Below are positions 51,110 to 62,499 of a stretch of 64,000 nt of DNA, piece by piece; the stretch's first letter is position 1, and each line of letters begins with the position of its first letter. Source of the DNA: Heliopora coerulea (taxonomy: Eukaryota > Cnidaria > Anthozoa > Scleralcyonacea > Helioporidae); contig JASJOG010000427.1 in the NCBI GenBank assembly GCA_030142905.1, positions 117,281-181,280 on the forward strand, read 5' to 3'. A program made the position numbers and the translations under genes. The notes beneath the pieces are model-generated. The model made no database searches. It saw nothing but the letters and a program-made list of their open reading frames with translations, and was not told where the DNA came from.

Positions 51110-53398
51110 GACTTCATTGGTTTCTTAGGGGCCTTTCGCGAATAAAATACGTCTCAGCCATGAAGTGAAAGTTACATTAATTCGCTACAAAAGATTTACA
51201 ACTCCTTGTTTCTACCTTGTTAAAAAGCAAACAACTTAACGATACATTCACAATGACTTTCCCGAACACAAAAGTTTTGCTAAAGAATTGTTTGTATTCC
51301 AACCACCACAAGAAACCTCGGAACTTAAAGTCCTCCAGTCGACTACATTCCGCATCGACTTTAGAACTTATGAACCATTGTTTGTTTACATTTTACTTAT
51401 TTGACCCGTTTAAGTAAAAAGAATGATTCGCTAAGTAATAGACCAGCTAAATTTTCCAAGGTTCGGTGCCGTTTCTTGCTACGGTTTATACTAAAATCAA
51501 CGTTTAAGCGCTCCTACAAACCTGGAATTTGACATAAAAACTCAAATATCAACTATCTAGGAATAGAACTGATGCAATATCATATTTCGACTACACTCCG
51601 ACGAGAAAAACATCTTTAAACAGTATTAGCAAACGTCTTACAAGAAATCGTTCTCGGCTTCCAGCTTTGTTTGATCTAGTGCGGACTAGTTGCTTGGAAA
51701 AACTCTCATCAATTCGAAACATTTGCAATAAATGTGACAATTACCTTTATTCTTGTTTCCCTCTTCTAAACACAGATGATTTTCATACCAACGAATGTCC
51801 TCCAAATCTTTCAGGTTAAACTTGCTGACATACACAAAGTTTTGAAAACAACATGAACTACGTGCATGCTGGATACGTACTGAAGTTTCAAGTGCGGATT
51901 CACATATTTAAAACGGAATTTTCGGCATCAATTGACAGTTCCCCTTATTACGCCTGCTGAGCGAAATTACCATAATACTTGGCAGTAATTCCTAAGTTAG
52001 TATTCATCACCAATCATGCATTTATATGTTTACTTACAGAAAACTTTATAACTAACGGTAAATCCTAATAAAACTCTTTTCTCAAACAGGAAACGGACCA
52101 TTTTTCGAAATGAACCCTGTCTCAAAATCCATTTTAGAATGCGTCTAAACTTTGTTAACATTTTCTTTCAATCAGCTCTTGAAAGGGATGTTAACATTTC
52201 GCAATGTTTCTTCAAATTGACCATTCTATGCATAGGTTTTTTCTTTTGTCCCGTGTTCTCTATGTTCTCTCATTTGGTCTTTTGTTCTACGTCTCCAACG
52301 TTATTTTTCCATATCTGAAAAGTTTTGAGTTAAAGTGGTGGATCTCCAATATAAAACGTCAAAGAATTACATCGAAGTTTCGGAGACTTTTGACTGGGAA
52401 ACAAAATACTCCTCGTTAGAATACGATTCGATTCCAGAGATTTGCAAAAAAACTCTTTTCTCAAAAAGAAAACGAAACTTTTTTCGAAATTAACCCTGTC
52501 TCGAAATGCATTTTGGAATGCGTCTAAACTTTGTTAACATTTCCTTTCAATCAGCTATTGAGAGGAATGTTAACATTTCGCAATATTTCATCAAATTGTC
52601 CATTTTATGTATGACTTTTTTCTTTTGTTTCTTGTTCTGTTTATGTTCTGTCATTTGGTCTTTTGTTCCAGGTCTCCAATGTATAAGACAATATGCGTTA
52701 AAGAATATAACCATCAGTTATATACCGTGCATAGTTCTTGCCCATGAGCAGGTTTGCTGTTAACTTGAAAGCGTTGGTATAACTTTGTGACTTCCAAGTC
52801 AAGATAGGAATACAGGCACATAAGGTCGTTCAAGCTATGAGTGAGCCATACCACCTAGACGTTAATTGATTATTGTCGACCTTTGAACCTATTAACTGAA
52901 GCCTTTATCTGACCAAGTTGCATCAGCTGTATGGTTATATCGTATAAACAACGTAGCCGATTGCTCATAAAAATAAGCTATAAAATTGCGGGATTTTTCC
53001 CAAAAAACAACAGGAGTTTTACTAGTGGATATAGGAGTAAACGCTTAGAAACTCTCGTTTACCTGACCTATTTCTCACAACTTTTTCATTTTCTCACCCA
53101 TCAGGCTCCCTGTGGTTAAGAACATAATTGACATCTCTTGTTAATTAAAAAGTCTGACGTTTGTTTGGGAATATTTATAGCTCTCGTGACAACATGAAGG
53201 GTTTATATCATATGAACAAACGTAGGTACTCGCTCATGAAAATAAACCATAAAATTATTTTACGAATAAGCAATTTTACTACGGGGCACCGAAGTAAACG
53301 TCCAGATATCCTAGTTTATCTGATCGATTTCTCATGGATTTTTCATTTCCTCATGCAACAGGTTCCTTGTGGCTATGTGTGGGATTTACATCGATAAC

Positions 53399-54651
53399 CA
53401 GGGGCGTGCAGGGTCTTCAAAAAAAACAACAAATAAGCAACATGTGACGGGGCCAAAGGACAGATTCACGAATGCAAGATGTGTCTTGGGTAGAGGCAAT
53501 ATTTGACAAAATTTGAAGTGGCGAGAAATGAACACTTCACCTAACATTGAGATTTTCATTACAAGTTTGAATCATACGGAATGGTATTTCCAGTTTTCCA
53601 AAATATAATCTTCAATGTGCACTATAATGGCTAATGACTGGCACTATGCTCATGGAAGGCAGTAGGGGTGTATGATAACCTACAGGCTGTGACAATCGCT
53701 TGTCCCCTCTATAGTATATGCCTATGTGCGTTATTGGCCACATGACATAAATGATTTGAAAAATAAAGCAATTTATGATGTATTGTTACCTTGTCACATG
53801 AGAATCAACCATCTACTTACAGAGCTATGGAAACAAAATCCGCTTCATCTCACAACTGTCTGCATATTCTCTAATTATATCTTCCTTGTTCAAGTTCCAC
53901 ATTAGTTCATGCTCTGTTGCCAGTTGAATCCTTTGGTTCAAATTTTCATGTGTCAATCTGCTTGACAGTCTATCCTTTAAATATCAAATAACTCGTTTGT
54001 GGTATTTGGTGCGTCTACACATGTTTTCAGTCAATGCGAAGGTTGCAGAAAAGCGAGTACTTCAAGTAACCTTCCACGGCAAACCGAACGCGATTCGGTA
54101 CCGGTAAGCAAATGTTCAACATACATGAAAAGCAAGTAAAATTGCTCTTGAAATAATTTGCTTTTAACCCTTTCAGTGGTTTTCTTATACCTGTTTTTTA
54201 AAGAAACAATTTTTCTATTTTAATATCATCACCTGGTTTGAGTTTTCCAAGGCAGCCACTTTTATTGACCTTAAATGGAAATCCTTGAAATTGATCTTAT
54301 CGTAAAGTAAATTAACTGAGCTTTCAAAAAATGTATACTTTTAACACGTTTAAAAGAATATTTTTTAAGTTATACATATGATTACCTCACTTACTGAATT
54401 CGGTATGTATTTTTCAAAAAAGGAGTGGGTTTTTATGTTAGATCAAACCGAAAATGCTCTGGGACTGAAAGGGTTAAATACAGTAGCTCCAGTACATCAT
54501 GAATTATCTAGTACATAACGCTTCTAGAGGTTACTTTTATAGATCATTATTTATTTTAATTTTTTTTAATTTTTAAATTTTTAACGGGTCCATGAATCCC
54601 AGGAGCCCACAACGAGTTCTCGTTGCTTCGTCCCTGGGCAGCACGCCCCAG
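53399..54651. mobile_element. non-autonomous hAT element, 1.25 kb
   Basis: Ends CAGGGGCGTGC and, inverted, CTGGGGCGTGC. Flanking 8-mers TCGATAAC (53391-53398) and TCGATAGC (54652-54659). The sister unit at about 57065 shows the uninserted site (CATCGATACCTACCC). Confidence 0.88.
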
Positions 54652-55318
54652 TCGATAGCTAACCCAAAGGTTTGGTATTCGTTTGAGAATATTATAGTTC
54701 TGGTGACAAGATTGAAGTGGTTGCAGGACTGTTTTGATATATCAATTAATTGATTAATTATTTGGTATGATATAAATCTCAGGTGATTACTGTTTCTTTC
54801 TGTTAGCTACGAGGCTATTGTCTTCAATTTGTCTCTTACTCAAAAGCCTCACAAAACAAACCACAGTCGCTTCCTTGAAACTTTAACTTACTCAAATCAA
54901 TTGGTCAAGGTGGAGCTACGAAGTCAGAGTTTCGAAGACTTCCTCACCAAATGAATTTGGCTACCAGAAGACCACTTACAGTAATGACGCACTATTGGAT
55001 ACAATGATCAAAGAAATAATGGAATTCCGTTAATTTAATATCTCTGGTGGTAAGACATGTCAACTTAAAGTTCGTGAGCCAAATGCCGAGCTGAACAAAC
55101 GGGACTTGGAGGAATGAGGTGGTAGGTGTCACATTAAAAAAACAATTTATTAGTCACGATTGTCGTAATGACAGGTGGCAAAAGCGGAATTGTGATATCG
55201 AGCAAGCCGTTTACCAGCAGGAAACCCTTGGACGGAGGATTCTTTCGCTTTTATGTTCTTAAGCTATATTGCTACGAATAAATTGACGCAAAAATGTTTA
55301 ATTTGCATCATATTCAAA

Positions 55319-55471
55319 ATGCCACTGATATTTCATGCAATCCTCGCCTTTCTCTTCTTTTCCACAGTCTCAAGTTTTTGGGATGAAGACCAACTATTCA
55401 TCAAAACTGATGCACTTAGAATTGACTATGTAGATATTTGTGGCAGAAAACCATGGTATTACTGCAAGTAG
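55319..55471 (+). CDS. 50-aa putative secreted peptide
   Basis: ATG opens a strong signal peptide (MPLIFHAILAFLFFSTVSS) followed by about 30 mature residues, DEDQLFIKTDALRIDYVDIC and a GRKPWYYCK end, then TAG. The mature part has two Cys. The 29-codon mature part recurs at 58088-58177 with two substitutions and no other change, which supports coding constraint or recent duplication. It could be a complete small secreted peptide or the first exon of a longer protein; no donor is obvious before the stop. Unrecognised family. Confidence 0.5.
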   Translation: MPLIFHAILAFLFFSTVSSFWDEDQLFIKTDALRIDYVDICGRKPWYYCK

Positions 55472-55943
55472 CCTTAAACACATGTGAAGCGCAGAAGAAA
55501 AAAGATTAAAAACTCTGAACGCTATTTTTCCTAGTCTGAAACGTTTTGAGTTAAGGTGGTGGATCTCCAACATAAAACGTCAAAGAATTACAGCGAAGTT
55601 TCGGAGACTTTTGACTGGGAAACAAAATACTCCTCGTTAGAATACGATTCGATTCCAGAGATTTGCAAAAAAACTCTTTTCTCAAAAAGAAAACGAAACT
55701 TTTTTTGAAATCAACCCTGTCTCGAAATGCATTTTGGAATGCGTCTAAACTTTGTTAACATTTTCTTTCAATCAGCTATTGAAAGGAATGTTAACATTTC
55801 GCAATATTTAATCAAATTGTCCATTTTATGCATGACTTTTCTCTTTTGTTCCTTGTTCTCTTTATGTTCTGTCATTTGGTCTTTTGTTCCAGGTCTCCAA
55901 TGTATAAGACAATATGGGTTAAAGAATATAATTATCAGTTATA

Positions 55944-56395
55944 CAGGGTGTAGCAAAAAAATCGCAAACTCTTTTGAAATCAGATATTTATGAAAGATGC
56001 ATAATTTAGCACTAATTGATCCCAAGGGTGCGTAAACACAATTCATGCTTAGGGATGTCGAAATTCTTACTGTTAGGGTTAGGGTTAGTAACGAAAACAC
56101 AAACCCATGAGCAAAGTAAATTGTGTACATCAAACAAACAATAAGATTTTTATTGACATTTATTTACAATTCATGCACATCGTCCTTCGACATGATCACC
56201 ATTTCTCTCAACGCAAAGCATTGTTCGCCTATGCATATGCATTTTAATCACTTTCTGTGGTTATTCTAATAACAAGGAAAATTAAAACGTATTTTCAAAT
56301 CCCAGAAGTAAAATTAGTTGCGCAGGCATTGAAATGCTATTTGCAGTATCTACTTATGCAAATTATAGTGTTTGCAGTGTTTTTGATACACCCTG
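55944..56395. mobile_element. mariner/Tc1-type MITE
   Basis: 452 bp with ends CAGGGTGTAGCAAAAAA and TTTTTGATACACCCTG, flanked by TA on both sides (55942-55943 and 56396-56397). The unit at 52720 reads AGTTATATACCG, the empty TA site. Contains a short TTAGGGTTAGGG. Confidence 0.92.
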
Positions 56396-57387
56396 TATAC
56401 CGTGCATAGTTCTTGCCCATGATCAGGTTCGCTGATAACTTGAAAGCGTTGGTATAACTTTGCGACATCCAAGTCAAGATGGGAATATGGGCACAGAAGG
56501 TCCTTCAAGCTGTGAGTGAGCCATACCACGTACACGCTAATTGTTTATTGCCGACTTTTGGACCTGTTTACTGAAGCGTTCATCGGACCAAGTGGCATCA
56601 TCTGTTTGACTACATCGTATGAACAACGTAGCCGCTTGCTCATAAAAATAAGCAATGAAATCGGGAAGTTTTCTCAATAAAACAACAGGAGTTTTACTGC
56701 TGGACACCTGAGTAAACGCTCAGAAACCTTCGTTTTCCTGACTTTTCTTACAACTTTTTGATTTTCTCACCCATCAGACTCCCCGTGGTTAAGATCATAA
56801 TTGACATCTCTAGCTAATCGAGAAGTCTGGCGTTTGTTTGCGAATATTTATAGCTCTCGCAAGAAGATGAAGGGTTTATATCATATGAACAAACCTAGAT
56901 ACTCGCTTATAAAAATAAACCATACAATTGTCTCACGAACAAACGATTTTACTACGGGGCACCAAAGTAAACGTCCAGATATCTGAGTTTATCTGATTAA
57001 TTTCTCATGGATTTTTCATTTTCCCATGCAACAGGTTCCCTCTGGCTATGTACATGAAAGACATCGATACCTACCCGAAAAGTTTCGTATTCGTTTCAGA
57101 TCATTATAGTACTGGCGACAAGATCGAGGAAGTGTGGGGACTGTTTTGATATATCAGTTAATTGATTAGTTATTTGGTATAATATAAATCTCAGGTAATT
57201 ACTGTTTCTCACTGTTAGCTACGAGTTGAGGCTATTGTCTTCAATTTGTCCCTTACTCAAAAGTCTCATAAAATAAACCACAGTCTCTTCCTTGAAACTT
57301 TAACTTACTCAAATGGATTGGTCAAGCTGGAACTACGAAGTCATAGTTTCAATGACTTCCTCACCAAATGAATTTGGCTACTAGAAA

Positions 57388-57741
57388 CAGGGCCGCCGAG
57401 AGGTTTTGTGGGGCCCGGGGCAAAATATCAATTGAGGCCCTTTATGACGTCATATATGTAAATGAATAAATTAGTGACGTAATTATGGAGCTGACGAGGG
57501 CCTTTACAAAATTTGCGTTAGGGGGCCCCGTCTCCCTTTGAGGCTCCAACGCTCTGAAACGCTGTTTCCCTACATTTTGAGGACAGTAACTATTGCTCTA
57601 ACCCAACTTTCGCCTGTTATGTCACTGTCTGTAATCTTTGTTACGTCAAAAACATAAAGCTCAAACATTTTAGGGGGCCCCTATCAAGTGGGGGCCCCGG
57701 GGCAAGTTTCCCCCTGCCCTCCCCCTCTCTCGGCGGCCCTA
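57388..57741. mobile_element. non-autonomous hAT element, 354 bp
   Basis: Ends CAGGGCCGCCGAGAGG and, inverted, about TAGGGCCGCCGAGAGAGG. Flanks ACTAGAAA (57380-57387) and ACCAGAAG (57742-57749). The sister unit at about 54962 reads ACCAGAAG with no insertion. Rich in GGGGCCC words. Confidence 0.85.
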
Positions 57742-58087
57742 ACCAGAAGACCACTTACAGTAATGACACAATGTCGAATGCAATGATCAAAGCATTAATG
57801 GTATTTCGTTAATATTAATATCTCTGGTGGTAAGACATGTCAACTTAAAGTTCGTGAGCCACTTCCCGAATTGAACAAACGGGACTTGGAGGAACGAGGC
57901 GGTAGGTGTTTATCAGCAGAAAATTCTTGCAAGGAGGATTCTTTCGCTTTTATGTTCCTGAGCTATATTGCTACGAATGAATTGACGCAAAAATGTTTAA
58001 TTTACATGATATTCAAAATGCCAGTTAATCACTATATTTCATGAAATTCTCGCCTTTCTCTTCTTTTAGACAGTATCAAGTCTTTGT

Positions 58088-58177
58088 GATGAAGACCAAC
58101 TATTCATCAAAACTGATGCACTTAGAATTGACTATGCAGATATTTGTGGCAGAAAGCCATTGTATTACTGCAAATAG
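58088..58177 (+). pseudogene. duplicate of the secreted-peptide mature region
   Basis: 29 codons plus TAG that repeat the mature part of the 55319 peptide with Ala for Val and Leu for Trp. Upstream the signal-peptide part is frame-broken (stop after CCAGTTAATCAC), so this copy is probably dead or spliced differently. Confidence 0.45.
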
Positions 58178-58499
58178 CTTTAAACAGATCAGTGAAGCAC
58201 AGAAAAAAAAGATATTAAAAACTCTTAACATTGTCTGTAACATTTTCTGAAACGTTTTCAGTTAGAGTGGTAGATCTTCATCATAAAACATCCAAGAATT
58301 ACATTGAAGTTTTAGAGGCTTTTGACTGGGAAACAAAATACCCCTCGTCAGAATACCATTCGATTCCAGTGATTTGTACGGTTTTCTACCCAAAGTTGTC
58401 CGAAAGGTTGATGATACGTTGCATATTTTGGGTCGAAGACTTGATCGATCTGTGATGCAAAAATCTCGGAGATCTTGCATTATATCACCCTCTTTAATT

Positions 58500-60264
58500 A
58501 ACATCATTGTTGACCAATGCAAAGACTATTATAATTTAAGTTGGACAAACTGAATAATATGTCGCGGGGTTCTGCGATAATATGCTGGTAATAACGTCCG
58601 GTCTTGTCCATATCGTCTTAAGATCGATCTCCTAGATCAATCATTTTATGCTTGGTAAGAGGTCTTTTGCATTATGTAAAATAAAAAAAACTTGGTGAAA
58701 TTGTTTATATAAAATAAAACCATATACTTCTCTTTCCACTACCCTAACACTAACTCCTCACCGGGTGTTGTCTTTGGTCTACAATCTGTAACAAAATATT
58801 CATAGTTTCTGGCCTCCAATATTTAAAGCTTTCCTTCGTGAAACATAAAAAAACTGGAAAATCGGTGCTTGACGGTACCGATGCATTTTCGGTTACAATA
58901 ATTCTCTACATTTTTATACACTAGAGACTAAACTGACAATTTTCAACATTTACTTTGTTTGAATACGAGAATTGATCTGTAGCACGTTATTCTGTACGTT
59001 GTACACGGCTAGTTTTCGGTCAACTGTTGTTGAACCATCAATAATTGTCACTCCTCCATTCGGGCGCTGCAGCAAACACAATAGTGTCAACGAACAACTA
59101 GAACTGGGTGATCCAAAAGAATCCACGGGAAACTTTCTCCATAGAAAGTGTCATTGCTCTGACAACTTACTGTGCGGTAGTGAAAAGAATTTAGCCTTGG
59201 AGTGATTTCATTTGCTTTGCAAATCGCAGTATGGTTTGAATATTTCTGCTTATGGCTCTTTATTTGATTAACAGTCAAGTGGAGGAATTAGCGAATTACC
59301 CGATAACTGAATCTCAGATATTTTCTGCTTTTGATTCTTAATTTACGTGATATACTTAGCATCTTGCACACAACGAGCCAACTTCTCAATGACGAACGCT
59401 TCAATGATGTCTTCGAGATCTTTCAACAATTAGATACATTTCTCCCCATTTCTCTATTTTTTTTCTTCTTAAAAAGCGAGACTGGCTGTCTTTGTATTTA
59501 ACCATGGCAGTTAACCTTTCAAGCCCCAATGCGTCACTCATACATCATTTTTCCATTTAAAAAATCGTTCCCGACCACATTTTTGCGGACACAACCCACG
59601 CTATCTCAGTGCTTTGTGATATTAAACACAGGATGTTGCGTACACAGGTTTGAACAAAGGTGAAAAGTTTCAAGCTAGTACTCAAAAAATGAGAACATGA
59701 CGCACGTCCCTCCCTCTCTCCCCAAACGTCAGTTTACTGATCTAAGATAAAATTAGCAAATGACTTTCCATCTTTATTATCGTTTTTACCTTTCGTTCAT
59801 CTGATGGTTTAGCACTTTACGTGCTATATACAATATGAGCGGGGTGTTGTACAGTTATACAAGCACGAGCCGAGGGCGAGAGATTCTATGACTGATAAAA
59901 CACCAACTGGAATTTTGTAAAGTACTTATGATGCGTGACTTCATGGAAACATTCATGTTCATCAAACGTGGTTGAGATTCTAACCATTTCAGCTGGGAAA
60001 ATTGCGCTAAAAGTTCATGTGAATCAGGAGTGTGTTGTATTTCATTTACAACAATTCCTTAAATTTGAAATTCTTTTGACTCTTCTTCAAGAATTATTAA
60101 TGAGTACTATGAACATACTTACAACCCTTTTCGAACATTTATTGCCCATTAAATGGCCTGCATTTATATTTATCTTATGATTGATGCCCATGTTTTTGAT
60201 TTTATTTCTAGTACATTTTACGTTTACAGGTATGTATGGACTGGTATGTTGTTCAACAAACTGT
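58500..60264. other. nothing recognised
   Basis: No gene, no clear repeat ends. Short frames only. Confidence 0.5.
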
Positions 60265-62295
60265 ACTTAGGCACCGTATTGAAGCAAATCGATTTGGTCC
60301 CGTTATTTTTTCCCTTGTATGGATCTCTCGCAAGTTGTTTACATTATTTGAACACTGAAGCCAGTAAATGATTTAAGACCGGCAAAGGAAATGGCTTTCT
60401 TGGTGCCTGCGGCTGGTTTCGCCACCTCAGTAACTGGACAATTTATGACTTGGCAGAGCAGTTCTCAAAGTTAGCTCGTTGGAATATGCATTTGCCAACT
60501 GTTCACTATTTGCAGCAACGCTTTGTCTTGGTTCTTTCTGATTTATATGAACAAGAGACGTCAGGGAACTCGCTTGCTGTCAAGACATTTGCTAAGCGAC
60601 TAACTGTATTAAAACGACATTCTTCGCTGAAGTTGAAAAGATGTCGATTAGTATAAATCTTGGGACTTTTCACGTTGTGGTAACCACTTGCCTGAGCTGC
60701 ACAATCACAGGTACGTCTGAATCGAGTAGCTTTGAAGTACAAGTTCTGGGAACGGAATTGTTTTGAGCAGCTTTCAAAAGTAGCTTCCCGACTTCATTCT
60801 TCCCTAAGGAAGACCTCTTGTACGAAATATTACCGCCTGGATTTTGCTGGTGTTTATTGGTAAAGTAGAATGAAGATTCTGGTTCATCCATCTCTGTACG
60901 ACGATTATTTTTGAACATTTTGCAGTATTTAAGCGGACAGCGTTCATGGTCAATTGTTTGAGAAGTGGGATAGAACACTTGTCATCCAGAAGAGTTGTCC
61001 AGGCCAGGACAGTCTTTGAATGCTTTCTCCGCTTTCCACACAAAGATTTCATCGCTTCAATCAGGATTTTTTCCCTATGAAATGTCGCCCCACTGAAGAC
61101 GTTAGGATGTATTTCTGGTTCGAAACAAAAATGCAAGGTAAACAGCCACCAGGTAACTCGCTGCAAAACTATTTGATTTTGGTCACCAAATTATCCTTCG
61201 GCAAAACAGTTGTCCGCTTCAGTCTTTCTCACTTCAAGAGTGATTTGTGCATGATGACCTTTACCGTATTCGATCGGTAATGCTTTCATCAGGAGTTTAA
61301 AACCTCTGAAGAAAGTTTAAAGTCGTCTGTGTGTAAATTTACCGTTAAACCCTTTGTGTTGAGGTGCCACTGAATGCTTAGTTGAAAATACGCAAGAGTT
61401 GCAGGTTTATACGCCATTTTTCTTTTTTATTGATGTTTTGCCTTGGAAAAAGTACGTCTTTTACTTCCCTTTTCTCGTTCTTCTTTCGACAAAACTTGCA
61501 CAAGGTTTGCTTGTCGTATTTTGTTTTATGTTTTGTATTTTCCGATTTTTGGTCAGCGATAAAACTGCAGAACTCGTTCGTATTTTCTTTGTTTACTTCG
61601 TCGATTTCGTAATTCGTTTCATCTTCGTCACCAAAGTCTTGTACTTCCGGATGAATACTTAGCATAAACCCTTATCATAGCAGATTTTAAAGACATTTGT
61701 AAACAACTTTGAGGTAACGTACATTTTATCAATTTTTAAAGTCAAAAATAATGTCAGAAAAATATTCAATCATGAGCTGTCCGTAATGCCGGTATCCGTT
61801 TGATAACCCATGAGAATGCTGCACTTTTTAGACGGAAAGTCTGGTCATCTTATGAAACAATCTTTCTTTGAGGCAAAGTGAGTGAGAAGTCTAATTGGAA
61901 AATGACACGAATTACCATAAACCCGCAAATAATTCAGGGTATTGATCCTGTCATTCATTGTTTAATAATTTGATTGTAAGGATGGACATCTTACGATTTG
62001 TTAAATCGTTGAACGTTATTCTCACCGAACTTTTGTTTTAATAAAGCAGAATTGAAATTTTAGACGTAAATATGCGTATAAACAGTCTAAATATAAAATA
62101 ATTTCCAGTTTGGATTGTTGTTTATTTGCAGCCAAATTCTGTGTGGATTGTTTTTTTATTGCATGTTCTCTTCCTGTTATAGTCAAGAGGATTTGTTTTT
62201 TTGAGAATTTTGAAAAATTATCATTGTTACTTGGATTCTCGAGAGATATATTGGACGGGTGGGCGAGGGGTTGTTGCGTGCACGTATTTCTAGAA
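60265..62295. mobile_element. decayed tyrosine-recombinase element, copy 2
   Basis: Uninterrupted relative of 27022-30440. The left block CGTATTGAAGCAAATCGAT and the right block GGGTGGGCGAGGGGTTGTTG match. It shows the site where copy 1 took its 1.2-kb insertion (CTTGTACGAAATATTACCGCC near 60817). Confidence 0.65.
60670..61665 (-). pseudogene. DUF3504 tyrosine recombinase relic, copy 2
   Basis: Same gene as copy 1 on the same strand: IHPEVQDFGDEDETNYEIDE at 61650, LQRVTWWLFTLHFCFEPEIH near 61150, RKHSKTVLAWTTLLDD near 61010, ERCPLKYCKMFKNNRRTEMD near 60930, PESSFYFTNKHQQNPGGN, and SSLGKNEVGKLLLKAAQNN near 60790. Several frameshifts; the catalytic C-terminus is missing. Expected function of intact relatives is recombinase. 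Confidence 0.65.
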
Positions 62296-62440
62296 TGTAA
62301 AATTTTTACAGCCAGGAAACAAAAATATAAAAACAGCAAAAACAGATATATTGGTATAACCAGGTCCGCGCTGTTGCACGGGAGGAACATACAATTGAAG
62401 ATGTACCGACAAATTAGATGAAACATGATCTTGCAGGCTA

Positions 62441-62483
62441 CGTCACTACTGTGTCCATTAATTTCATGGACACAGTGATGACG
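62441..62483. repeat. 18-bp hairpin
   Basis: CGTCACTACTGTGTCCAT and ATGGACACAGTGATGACG around TAATTTC, two mismatches. Confidence 0.6.
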
Positions 62484-62499
62484 CAACTTGCTCCATAGA

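Larger units (their letters stand above)
50300..58460 (+). repeat. tandemly duplicated unit, about three copies
   Basis: Blocks recur in the same order and orientation: GGTAGGTGTCACATTAAAAA (50326, 55123, cut in the third), ACGTTTTGAGTTAAGGTGGT-type block (52320, 55540, 58250), CCTGTCTCGAAATGCATTTT (52492, 55718), CATGAAGGGTTTATATCATA (53193, 56868), and TTGATATATCAGTTAATTGA (54740, 57147). Unit length without insertions is about 2.4 kb. The first unit also has an internal duplication (about 52070-52440 against 52440-52760). One block reads as codons in two units (VVDL.HKTSKNY and FDWETKY), suggesting an exon of a duplicated gene. Confidence 0.7.

Noticed and set aside
56073..56088. Telomere-like TTAGGGTTAGGGTTAG
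   Set aside because: Only two and a half units, located inside a mariner MITE; no sign of an interstitial telomere.
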